Below, piece by piece: positions 44,598 to 53,452 of a stretch of DNA of 64,000 nucleotides (position 1 is its first letter; each line of letters opens with the position of its first letter). Position numbers and translations under genes: made by a program. Source of the DNA: an uncultured Clostridia bacterium (GTDB taxonomy: Bacteria; Bacillota; Clostridia; Oscillospirales; Ruminococcaceae); NCBI GenBank assembly GCA_947627875.1, contig CANQXS010000009.1, positions 29,208 through 93,207 of the forward strand, written 5' to 3'. Under the pieces are notes generated by a model. The model did no database searches and had not been told where the DNA came from. It saw only the letters and a program-made list of their open reading frames with translations.

Positions 44598-46610
44598 ATG
44601 AAAAAGATTTATCTGAAAAGAGTTGTTTCGATTATGCTCAGTCTGAGTATGGCGGCGATGCTCGCAGGGTGCGGCGGTGAAAGCGAACCCTCCCCGAGCG
44701 GAACGGAGCCTACAGTTACCGAGGAATACATCGACCCCGCGCTGATAGTCACGCCCGACAGTGTAAATATCGACGCGACGGTTACGGTCTCGCCGCTCAA
44801 CGCATTCAAGCAGAACGGCGGAGTCTTCGAGGGCTGGGGAACGAGCCTCTGCTGGTGGGCAAACCGAGTCGGATATTCCGACAGTCTCGCTCAGCAGGCT
44901 GCTGACCTCTTCTTCGGCGAAGACGGCTTGAAGATGAACGTTATGAGATATAACATCGGCGGCGGCGACGACCCCTCTCACACCCACATCACGAGGACCG
45001 ACTCTATGGTCCCCGGCTGGATGGACAAAGACGGCAACTACGACTATACCGCCGACTACAACCAGCTCAACGTATTGGATCGCTGCGTAAAAGCCGCGGG
45101 GGACAACGCTATAGTCGAGGTGTTCTCGAATTCCCCGCCGTATTTTATGACGGTAAGCGGCTGCTCGTCGGGCGGAACGGATTCCAACAAAAACAACCTC
45201 AGGGAAGATTCCTACGAGGCTTTCGCGGAATACCTTGCCCACGTCACCGATTACATTCAGAACCGCCTCGGGATAACGGTAACGAGCGTTTCCCCGATGA
45301 ACGAGCCCAACACAAACTTCTGGGGAGCCTACAGCTATAAGCAGGAGGGCTGCCATTTCGACGCCGGCGAAGCGCAGTCGAAGATAATCGAGCTCACCGC
45401 CGAGGCGCTCAAGCAGTATGACCTCGACAACGTCATCGTCGCCGCGAGCGACGAGACCTCTACCGAGCTCCAGATAATAGAGTATCAGTCCTATTCCGAC
45501 GCCGCCAAAAAGGTCATCGGAAGGATAAACACCCACACCTATAACCCCACGAGGGCAGGCGAGCTCGGTCAGCTTTCGCTCGACGAGGGCTTTAAGCTCT
45601 GGATGAGCGAGGTAGACGGCAACGGCACCGCTGGCGAAGACGCCGGCGAGATGGGCGCCGCTATCTGGTTCGGCGAAAAGATAATCTCGGATATGAATTC
45701 CCTCACCCCTGCCGCGTGGGTAATGTGGCAGGCTATCGACAAGCATATCTGCGCCGAGGGCTATCTCGGCCGCCAGGATTCGGGAATGATAGACATCAAC
45801 ACCGGCTACTGGGGACTTGCCGTCGCCGACCACGACAACGACGACATAATCCTCACCCAAAAATATTACACGATGGGGCAGTTCACCCGCTATATCCGCC
45901 CGGGATACACCCTTATCAGCACCGGCGACGACTCCATAGCCGCCTATAACGACGCCGACGGAACGCTCGTCGTCGTCGCGGTAAACCCGAAGGCTTCGGA
46001 CCGCACCTTTAACTTCGACCTCTCTCAGTTCGAGGCGTTCGGGCACAGGGTAAACGCAATCCGCACGAGCGGCAGCGTTGCCGACGGCGAGAGCTGGGCG
46101 GAGCTCGACGATATCTTTGCCTACGACGGCGGCTTTGTTGCCGAGCTCAAGGCAAATTCCGTAACGACCTTCGTTCTCCATAACGCCAAGGCGGGCAGCA
46201 CCGACCTCGAGGAGGTCTCGATAAAGAAGGCGAAGATAACCGGTTCCGCTGCTTGGAACAACGGCTCCGATACCGTCGACCACGTTATCGACGGCAGGAC
46301 CGACACCTTCTTCGACGGCGTCGCCGACGGCTGGCTCGAAATAGACCTCGGCAAGGGCGTTGAGTTCGACGCGATAGGCTTTGCCCCGAGAAGCGGGTTT
46401 GCCGGAAGAATGGTTGGCGGGAAGTTCTACGGCTCCGACAACGGCAAGGATTGGACCGAGCTCTACGAGATAACTTCGTCTCCCGCGACGGGCTGGAACT
46501 TCGCGATGCTCAAGGGAAGCAAATACCGCTATATCCGCTACGACGTTCCTTCGGGCGGCGGAGATCACCTCTGCAATATCGCCGAGATAAAGCTCTATAA
46601 GCTGAAGTAG
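44598..46610 (+). CDS. GH30 family lipoprotein (endo-beta-1,6-galactanase-like) with C-terminal F5/8 type C (CBM32) domain
   Basis: Lipobox MLAGC; FEGWGTSLCWWAN, MRYNIGGGDDPSH, SPMNEPNTNFWGA, LWMSEVDG; discoidin-like C-terminus. Confidence 0.85.
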   Translation: MKKIYLKRVVSIMLSLSMAAMLAGCGGESEPSPSGTEPTVTEEYIDPALIVTPDSVNIDATVTVSPLNAFKQNGGVFEGWGTSLCWWANRVGYSDSLAQQAADLFFGEDGLKMNVMRYNIGGGDDPSHTHITRTDSMVPGWMDKDGNYDYTADYNQLNVLDRCVKAAGDNAIVEVFSNSPPYFMTVSGCSSGGTDSNKNNLREDSYEAFAEYLAHVTDYIQNRLGITVTSVSPMNEPNTNFWGAYSYKQEGCHFDAGEAQSKIIELTAEALKQYDLDNVIVAASDETSTELQIIEYQSYSDAAKKVIGRINTHTYNPTRAGELGQLSLDEGFKLWMSEVDGNGTAGEDAGEMGAAIWFGEKIISDMNSLTPAAWVMWQAIDKHICAEGYLGRQDSGMIDINTGYWGLAVADHDNDDIILTQKYYTMGQFTRYIRPGYTLISTGDDSIAAYNDADGTLVVVAVNPKASDRTFNFDLSQFEAFGHRVNAIRTSGSVADGESWAELDDIFAYDGGFVAELKANSVTTFVLHNAKAGSTDLEEVSIKKAKITGSAAWNNGSDTVDHVIDGRTDTFFDGVADGWLEIDLGKGVEFDAIGFAPRSGFAGRMVGGKFYGSDNGKDWTELYEITSSPATGWNFAMLKGSKYRYIRYDVPSGGGDHLCNIAEIKLYKLK

Positions 46611-46621
46611 ACCAAAAAATA

Positions 46622-46650
46622 AAGGGAGCCGAGCGGCTCCCTTATTTTTA
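46622..46650. terminator. Convergent bidirectional terminator
   Basis: AAGGGAGCCG-AG-CGGCTCCCTT with A/T tracts both sides. Confidence 0.85.
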
Positions 46651-46657
46651 TGCTTTT

Positions 46658-49318
46658 TTATTTGAGAGTGAAGTTGTCGAGCAGCAGAGTTGAATTCAGG
46701 CGGCTTTCTGCCTTGAGCTCAACAGTGTTCGAGCCTTTTCTCAGCGTTACGTTATACTTCTTCGTCTCCCAGCCCGAGGTCTTCGGCAGTGTGACCGTCC
46801 CGACGTTCGCGCCGTTGATGTAGAGCGTGAGAGTGACGTCGGATTTGGCGGAATACCTTATTCCGAGGGTGTGGGTGCCGTCCTCAAGGACCGAAACGGT
46901 GTCTCTTACCGCGGTGCCCTGATTCTGCCCGAAGATGAGATATCCTTGAGCGGTGTAGCCGGCGTTTCCGGTGTTATAGCCGTTGGTGACTATCCTTTCG
47001 ACCGCCTTTGTGTCGAAGCATTCCGCTTCATACTGGCGCTCGCCGGTGTAGGCGTCGGGCTTTTTCGGCGCGGTAACCGAGGATTTCGTATAAGAGGTCT
47101 TTCTGCCCTCGGCGGTCCCCTTGCACTTTATTGTTATGTCAACGGGTCCGTTATGCTTTACGGTGAGGGTGTAAACGCCGTTTTCCCAGCTCTCCTCGGC
47201 GGAAGGCTTCGCCTGAGAAGAAGTGCGGGCGGTCATAGTGAAGCTCGGCTTTTCAGAGGCTCCGTTGAGCGTTATAACGTCGGTGCGAAGGGTATAGGCG
47301 CTGTTGTCGTCGTAGTTGTTGAGCCAGAAGTCGATATGATCCGAATACTCCCTGATTATGCCGGAGGAATACATCGAGTAGCTCAGCCCCAGCGAATCGC
47401 AGGTGTTGTATTTGAGATTGAGAGTCGCTTTCGCAAGCTTGTTCTTGAGGTAATAGCTGTAGGTGAACCAGGTGTTTTCATACCTTGCGGCATACATATC
47501 GCCCTTATATTCCTCGGGGAATAGCGAGTTGAACTCGCTTACCTTTGTGTTCACATTCCCCCAGCGGCTGTCGTATTCCGTTACCTTTACCTTTGTCGTA
47601 AAGAGCTTTTCGAGGCTGCTGCTGCGGAATTTATATATTTCGGGGATAGTCGGATATCTGCCGGTGGTCTTATAATGGTAGTAGTTGTTTCTCAGACCGC
47701 CGTCGCCGTCCAGACGGTAGAGCCCCTCGAAGAGATTTTCGGGGGTGCAGAATTTCTGGTCGTCGTTGCCCGAGGTCCTGTCCTGGATTATCGCTACCTT
47801 GGTCCTCTTGATGACCTCCTCGCGGGTGGGGATCCTGAGCGAGCCGTCGACTATCTTCTTGAACATATCAAGGGTCACGTTGTCGTAAACGTCGAAAGTG
47901 TCCCAGCGGCGGGTCTTGTAGCCGTCTTCATTGCCGTTGCTTATTTCGTGGATATCGTCAGCCCAGATGAGCTCGGGACCGTCGATAACAGTCGCGCCGT
48001 TCATAAGCATGCTTTCGAGCATTATCGAAAGTCCGGTAGACTGGGTGTATTTGCCGTCGACGTTTTCGCTCCAGGCGGTCTCGTCGTATCTTACGCCGAA
48101 GTTTCCGCAGTAGCCCGAGAGATAATATCCGAGCACCTGGCTCTGGACGTCGTGCTTATAGGAGCTCTGTGTGTATTTGTCGCAGAGAATGAAGTTGTCG
48201 GCATATTTCGAGAGCTGATCCGCGAAGTAGTTATGGGTCTTGAGCTGGGCGAGCGGGCTGCACCACTGACCCCATTGGTTTCCGCACCAGCTTACTACGA
48301 GATATCCGCCGTATTTGTTGCAGAGCTCAAGCAGGTTTCCGAAGTGCTCATAGCGCTGCGGAAGGGTGGGGGAGCGCTTAGTGCCTGCCTGGTCGTATTT
48401 GTCGTCGAAGCCCCAGAACTGCTCGCAGTAGTTGAAGCCCAGAAAGTTGGGATAGTCGCGGAAGAACTCGCCGTAGAGGGTCTCTTCGAGGTTGTCGCCT
48501 TTCTTATAGTCGGGGAAGTTGCTGAATCCGCCGCTTGCGGGCTGAACCATTACCCAGACTCTTTCCTCGGCGCAGGCGCGTATCCAGGATTTAGCGGTCT
48601 CGTAGCCGCCGTTTTCGCCCGAGCCCGAGCGCTGGAATACTCCGTTGTCGTCGTGACCTATCGAGAGGGAGATGTTGAACACAACATAGGGCAGCAGCTC
48701 GTCGGGGATAAGGTCGATGACCTTCTGAGGGTCGGGGAAGCACCAGGTGTCGATATGTACTATCAGCATCGGCATTTCGTTGGAAAGCGGGCGGCGGAAT
48801 TTAGAGGTCGAGCTTGTTTTTGATGTCGTTGATTTCGCGGTTGTTGCCGCGGTGGTCGTCGCAACGGTAGTCGGAGTCGGCGTTGTGGTAGTGGCGACGG
48901 TAGTCGGCGCGGCAGTTGTGGTAGTTGCAACGGTAGTCGGCGCAGGGGTGGTCGTTGTGGCGACTGTCGTGGGCGCAGGCGTAGTCGTTGTTGCAACGGT
49001 CGTGGGGGCGGGGGTAGTGGTAGTTGCAACCGTCGTAGGAGCGGGAGTTGTAGTCGTCGCGACTGTGGTTGTAGCTTCGGTGGTCGTTGTAGTTGCCTCG
49101 GTAGTCGTTGCCTCGGTGGTGGTGGCTTCGGTGGTGGCTGCTTCGGTCGCCGTCGTAACGGGCTCCGTCGCTTCGGGCGTGACCGTCTCGGCGTCGGCGG
49201 GGGCTTCGGTAATCGTGACTTCGGGCTCGGGAAGCTCGCCGCCGCGGTTTTCCGCCGCGCAGCCGCACATTCCGAACAGCATTACCGCTGCTATAAAGGC
49301 TGTAAATAATCGCTTCAT
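46658..49318 (-). CDS. GH98-like secreted lipoprotein with Thr/Pro linker and C-terminal CBM6/35-like domain
   Basis: Lipobox MFGMCGC; RRPLSNEMPMLIVHIDTWCFPDPQKVIDLIPDELLPYVVFNISLS resembles GH98; C-terminal YEAECFD..FTLK galactose-binding-like fold. Confidence 0.75.
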   Translation of the reverse strand: MKRLFTAFIAAVMLFGMCGCAAENRGGELPEPEVTITEAPADAETVTPEATEPVTTATEAATTEATTTEATTTEATTTTTEATTTVATTTTPAPTTVATTTTPAPTTVATTTTPAPTTVATTTTPAPTTVATTTTAAPTTVATTTTPTPTTVATTTAATTAKSTTSKTSSTSKFRRPLSNEMPMLIVHIDTWCFPDPQKVIDLIPDELLPYVVFNISLSIGHDDNGVFQRSGSGENGGYETAKSWIRACAEERVWVMVQPASGGFSNFPDYKKGDNLEETLYGEFFRDYPNFLGFNYCEQFWGFDDKYDQAGTKRSPTLPQRYEHFGNLLELCNKYGGYLVVSWCGNQWGQWCSPLAQLKTHNYFADQLSKYADNFILCDKYTQSSYKHDVQSQVLGYYLSGYCGNFGVRYDETAWSENVDGKYTQSTGLSIMLESMLMNGATVIDGPELIWADDIHEISNGNEDGYKTRRWDTFDVYDNVTLDMFKKIVDGSLRIPTREEVIKRTKVAIIQDRTSGNDDQKFCTPENLFEGLYRLDGDGGLRNNYYHYKTTGRYPTIPEIYKFRSSSLEKLFTTKVKVTEYDSRWGNVNTKVSEFNSLFPEEYKGDMYAARYENTWFTYSYYLKNKLAKATLNLKYNTCDSLGLSYSMYSSGIIREYSDHIDFWLNNYDDNSAYTLRTDVITLNGASEKPSFTMTARTSSQAKPSAEESWENGVYTLTVKHNGPVDITIKCKGTAEGRKTSYTKSSVTAPKKPDAYTGERQYEAECFDTKAVERIVTNGYNTGNAGYTAQGYLIFGQNQGTAVRDTVSVLEDGTHTLGIRYSAKSDVTLTLYINGANVGTVTLPKTSGWETKKYNVTLRKGSNTVELKAESRLNSTLLLDNFTLK
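48845..49100 (-). repeat. In-frame 33-bp (11-aa) tandem repeats encoding TTTPAPTTVAT linker
   Basis: TTTTPAPTTVA units repeated with mostly synonymous differences. Confidence 0.85.
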
Positions 49319-49569
49319 CAGATGTCCTCCAAGTAAAAATTCGGTCGGCGGATATTACCGCCGATAATGCAATAATAACCTATCCGCACGCAAAAATCCT
49401 TGCATTTTGTCTATAAAATTATTGCGAAATATCGCGGGCTTCTGTAAGAATGATAAAATTTGCTGTTTTCGCGCAAGCAGGAGGCATAACTTGCGTGAAA
49501 AAACCGTTGACATGCTCGGCGAAAGGGTGATAGGATTATAATAACTACTGTTTTGATTGGAGCATTATT

Positions 49570-51666
49570 ATGATGAAAAAGGCCGGAAGGCTGATAGCGG
49601 CGCTCGCCGTTATCCTTGCGCTTATGCTTGCGGGCTGCGCGGATGAGCCCGAAAAGAGCGACGGCTACAGCGTAAGGGTTATCCTGCGCAGGTGCGACGG
49701 AATAAGCATCTCGGGAAAGAACATCGCCGAGGTCGAGGCGGGCAGAACCGTCACGTTTAGGGTGAGCATCGACGAAGGGTATATTTATATCGGCAACACC
49801 GCCGGCGCGGAATACGACGAGGAGGACGGCAGGCTCAGACTCAAAGACGTTTTTGCGCCGACCACCGTCGATATGATAGTCCTGCCGAAGTCTGAAGTCG
49901 TATATCTCGAGGTTAAAAAGAACAGCGACTACGGCAGCGTTTCGGAGTCGGAAATGCTCCTTGCCGGACCTTCCGAGGTGACCCTCAGCGCCGAGGGGAA
50001 GTCGAGGATAGAATTCACGGGGTGGTCGGAAGGGGGCTACCTCGACGGCGGCGGAACGCTTATAAGCACCGACCCGGTCCACACCTTTTATATCGACGCC
50101 AGCAAGGTAATATATGCAAACTTTGCGGGCAGCACCGACTACAGCATAGTTTACCATCTTGACGGCGGCTATGTTTCGGAGACCGGCGAGGATACATATA
50201 TTTCTTATGCGCCGTTCAGCGACCTCTATTCGATGCAGCAGACGATGGAATCGAACGGAAAGCTCGTCAGGGACGGCTATGTCGCCGTCGGCTACAGCAC
50301 CTCTCCCGCAAACTACGAGGATTACGATTCGGCAAACGACATACCCGATTTCTCGAATATGGGCGGCGTATGCGTTGTAGACGGCGACAGCCTCGACCTC
50401 CACGTCGTTTGGGCAAAGGAATCGCCCGATTCCGACTTTATCTATGAAAAAAAGGAGATTGAGGTTATAACCGACTCGACCTTCGGATTCGGCAGGCTGA
50501 ATCAGCGCACCGAAAAGAAGACCGGTATCGAGATAACGGGCTATGTCGGCAAAGATGAGCTCGCGGTAATACCCGAAAAGATCGACGGTCAGCCGGTCCT
50601 CTCGATAGCCTCCGACGCTTTCGGCGGCGACCTCGAGCGTGTGGTCATTCCGAGGACGGTAAAAATAATCGACAAGCGGGCGTTCAGCGCCTGCGAAAAC
50701 CTCCGCGAGGTCGTGTTCTTCGATTCGGTGGTCACGGTATACGACGAGAGCTTTAACCGAAACGTATCTACGGTAGTCCTCAACGCCCAGCGCCTGCCGG
50801 TCTATTCGGGGCAGATAGAGGGCTCGTTCAACGTAAAATACGACCGCCTGAGAACCGTCGAGGGCAAAAAGATAGTAATCGTCGCGGGGTCGTCGTCGCT
50901 AAACGGAATAAATTCCGAGCTCTTCGAGGAGCTTATGCCGGGCTACTCGGTGGTTAATTACGGCACCAACGCCGCCAATCCGTCGCTCTTCTTCCTCGAC
51001 GTTATCTCGAAATACTGCGGCGAGGGGGATATAATCATTCACGCGCCGGAATACGGCGGAGGCGCGCCTATGGGGACAAACGAGTTCCACGCGAAGATGT
51101 TCCGCGGAAACGAGCAGTGCTACGACATTTTCCGCGACGTGGATATGTCCGATTACGTCGGCTTCTGGGACTGCTTCCGCGAATTTCAGGTCGGAGACAC
51201 CTCCGACAGCTCGCTGACTCCGGCGATACATCAGTCGGGCAAGGAATACCAGCTCGACGCCGAGATCAACAAATACGGCGACATCGGGACGGTCAGAAAA
51301 TCGGTAAGGGGCAACTTCGGCGGCGCGTCGGAATCCTTTGTAAGCGCGCGTCTTTACGGCGACAACCTCAACGCCGTCAACGAAAAGATAACCGCCCGCG
51401 GCGCGACCCTCGTTATGAGCTTTGCTCCTCACGACAAATCGAGGATACGCCCCTCGGAGCTAACGCAGGAGTCTTACGGCAAGGTAAACGCCTACTGCGC
51501 CGAAACGCTTGATTACCCCGTTATATCCGACGTCGGGGAATATATTATGGAGCACTCGGAATTCTACGACTCCGAGTGGCACTTAAACGACGAGGGCGCG
51601 AAAAAGCGCACTCAGCACCTTGCCGACGACCTTAAGGCATATCTTGCCGACCCGTCGTCATATTAA
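49570..51666 (+). CDS. Lipoprotein with BspA-type leucine-rich repeat followed by AlgJ-like SGNH domain
   Basis: Lipobox LMLAGC; IPEKIDGQPVLSIASDAFGGDLERVVIPRTVKIIDKRAFSACENL; then GKKIVIVAGSSSLNGINSELFEELMPGYSVVNYG and EWHLNDEGA. Confidence 0.75.
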   Translation: MMKKAGRLIAALAVILALMLAGCADEPEKSDGYSVRVILRRCDGISISGKNIAEVEAGRTVTFRVSIDEGYIYIGNTAGAEYDEEDGRLRLKDVFAPTTVDMIVLPKSEVVYLEVKKNSDYGSVSESEMLLAGPSEVTLSAEGKSRIEFTGWSEGGYLDGGGTLISTDPVHTFYIDASKVIYANFAGSTDYSIVYHLDGGYVSETGEDTYISYAPFSDLYSMQQTMESNGKLVRDGYVAVGYSTSPANYEDYDSANDIPDFSNMGGVCVVDGDSLDLHVVWAKESPDSDFIYEKKEIEVITDSTFGFGRLNQRTEKKTGIEITGYVGKDELAVIPEKIDGQPVLSIASDAFGGDLERVVIPRTVKIIDKRAFSACENLREVVFFDSVVTVYDESFNRNVSTVVLNAQRLPVYSGQIEGSFNVKYDRLRTVEGKKIVIVAGSSSLNGINSELFEELMPGYSVVNYGTNAANPSLFFLDVISKYCGEGDIIIHAPEYGGGAPMGTNEFHAKMFRGNEQCYDIFRDVDMSDYVGFWDCFREFQVGDTSDSSLTPAIHQSGKEYQLDAEINKYGDIGTVRKSVRGNFGGASESFVSARLYGDNLNAVNEKITARGATLVMSFAPHDKSRIRPSELTQESYGKVNAYCAETLDYPVISDVGEYIMEHSEFYDSEWHLNDEGAKKRTQHLADDLKAYLADPSSY

Positions 51667-51686
51667 CGCGGCGGGAGGTATATAAA

Positions 51687-51965
51687 ATGGAAAATTACGA
51701 AGCTCTCGCAAGCGTATGGTTCTGGGTGATAATGGCGGCGATAACCGTCCTTCATATCCTCGCCGTCCCTCTCGGCAGGCTCGATAAAACCGCGCAGACG
51801 GTTCTTACCGCTCTCAACGCCTTTATGCATATCCTTCTTATCGGATATATGCTCGCGGCGGGAGGCTCGCCCGAAGAGCTCTTCTTCGCGCTGCTTTTAA
51901 GCCTTACAGTCGCGCTCTTCACTACAAAATTCAGCGGGAAAGGAGCCGGTAAAGATGGTATTTAA
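51687..51965 (+). CDS. Small membrane protein of the O-acetylation cluster
   Basis: Three hydrophobic helices; lies between SGNH protein and MBOAT, overlapping the MBOAT start. Confidence 0.65.
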   Translation: MENYEALASVWFWVIMAAITVLHILAVPLGRLDKTAQTVLTALNAFMHILLIGYMLAAGGSPEELFFALLLSLTVALFTTKFSGKGAGKDGI

Positions 51966-53439
51966 CTCCTTTTCGTTCCTGATCTTCTTCCCGATTGTCT
52001 TGCTGCTCTACAGGGTGCTCCCGAAAAAAGCAAGGTGGATAATGCTCCTTGCGGCGAGCTACTACTTCTATATGAGCTGGCAGCCCAACCTTATTTACCT
52101 TATTCTTTTCACGACGGTTGTCTCTTACCTCTGCGCTCTGGGGATAGAAAAGTCGCAGAAAAAGGGGATAAAAAAGCTCCTTCTTATAACCGCCCTGACC
52201 GCAAGCCTTGCGGTGCTGTTCTTCTTCAAATACTTCAACTTCCTCTCGCGCAACATAACCGCGCTTTTAAACCTTATAAGGCTGCCGGTCGGGGAGTTTA
52301 CGCTGAACCTCATTCTGCCGGTAGGAATATCGTTCTATACATTCCAGACTCTTTCTTATGTCATCGACGTTTACAGGGGGAAGATGAAAGCCGAGCGGCA
52401 TTTCGGATATTATGCGCTCTATGTCTCCTACTTCCCTCAGCTCGTCGCCGGACCTATCGAGCGCCCAGAAAACCTTCTGCCCCAGCTTCGGGCGGATAAC
52501 CCCTTTTCGGCTGCCGATACCGCCGCAGGGCTGAAAATGATGGCGGTCGGATTCTTTAAAAAGATAGCCGTAGCGGATCAGCTCTCGAAATACGTCGACG
52601 CTGTATATAACGGCGTCGGGAGCGCTGACTCTTCGCTTCTCAACGGCTTCACCGTTTTAATTGCTACCGCGCTTTTCGCGGTACAGATCTACTGCGACTT
52701 CTCGGGCTACACCGACATAGCGATAGGCTGCGCAAGGACGATGGGGATAAAGCTTATGCAGAACTTCAACGACCCCTACAGCGCGACCGACATAAGGGGA
52801 TTCTGGCGAAGGTGGCATATCTCGCTGACCTCCTGGTTCACCGATTACATCTACATACCCCTCGGCGGCTCCCGCAGAGGTCGCGCCCGTCAATACGCCA
52901 ACATCTTCTTCGTTTTCCTTATATCCGGAATATGGCACGGCGCCGACTGGACCTTTATCCTCTGGGGAGTTATGCACGGCGTTTACCAGATAATAGGTCA
53001 TATCACCGAAAAGCCGAGGCGGGCTTTTTGGGATAAGCTCAAGGTCCCGCCCGATGCGAAATGGCTCCTTGCGTTAAAGCGCCTCGTGACGTTTATGCTC
53101 GTTCTTGTCGCTTGGGTCGCGTTCAGAGCAAACAGCCTTTCCGACTTAGGCGTGCTCTATAAGCAGCTCTTTGCGGGCTGGGGCGGAGTAAGCCTTTCCG
53201 ATTCGCTCGGCGCGCTCGGGCTCGGGCTGCTTCCCGCCGCTACCGTTCTGCTCTCGGTAATCGTCACGGGTCAGTTAGACCGGCAGATAGCCCTTAAAAA
53301 TCACTCCGAAAGCGGCTTCGGAGCCGCTGCTTCGGACCGCGCGCTTATGTACGTCGTTCTTTGCTGGACTGTCGCCGCCGCCTGGCTGATACTCCTTGCG
53401 GGCAACGGCGCAAGCTCGTTCATCTATTTCCAGTTCTGA
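51955..53439 (+). CDS. MBOAT family O-acyltransferase (AlgI/DltB-like)
   Basis: VGISFYTFQTLSYVIDVYRG, YFPQLVAGPIERPENLLPQL, FWRRWHISLTSWF, GIWHGADWTFILWG. Confidence 0.95.
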   Translation: MVFNSFSFLIFFPIVLLLYRVLPKKARWIMLLAASYYFYMSWQPNLIYLILFTTVVSYLCALGIEKSQKKGIKKLLLITALTASLAVLFFFKYFNFLSRNITALLNLIRLPVGEFTLNLILPVGISFYTFQTLSYVIDVYRGKMKAERHFGYYALYVSYFPQLVAGPIERPENLLPQLRADNPFSAADTAAGLKMMAVGFFKKIAVADQLSKYVDAVYNGVGSADSSLLNGFTVLIATALFAVQIYCDFSGYTDIAIGCARTMGIKLMQNFNDPYSATDIRGFWRRWHISLTSWFTDYIYIPLGGSRRGRARQYANIFFVFLISGIWHGADWTFILWGVMHGVYQIIGHITEKPRRAFWDKLKVPPDAKWLLALKRLVTFMLVLVAWVAFRANSLSDLGVLYKQLFAGWGGVSLSDSLGALGLGLLPAATVLLSVIVTGQLDRQIALKNHSESGFGAAASDRALMYVVLCWTVAAAWLILLAGNGASSFIYFQF

Positions 53440-53452
53440 GGAGGCGAAGACC

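Noticed and set aside
44514-46568. 684-aa minus-strand ORF opposite the GH30 gene
   Set aside because: Shadow ORF; GH30 motifs are clear on the plus strand
47675-48823. 382-aa plus-strand ORF opposite the GH98-like gene
   Set aside because: Antisense shadow of a well-supported secreted enzyme
48747-49367. Val-rich 206-aa plus-strand ORF
   Set aside because: It is the complement of the Thr/Pro stalk repeats (ACN/GTN), not a real protein
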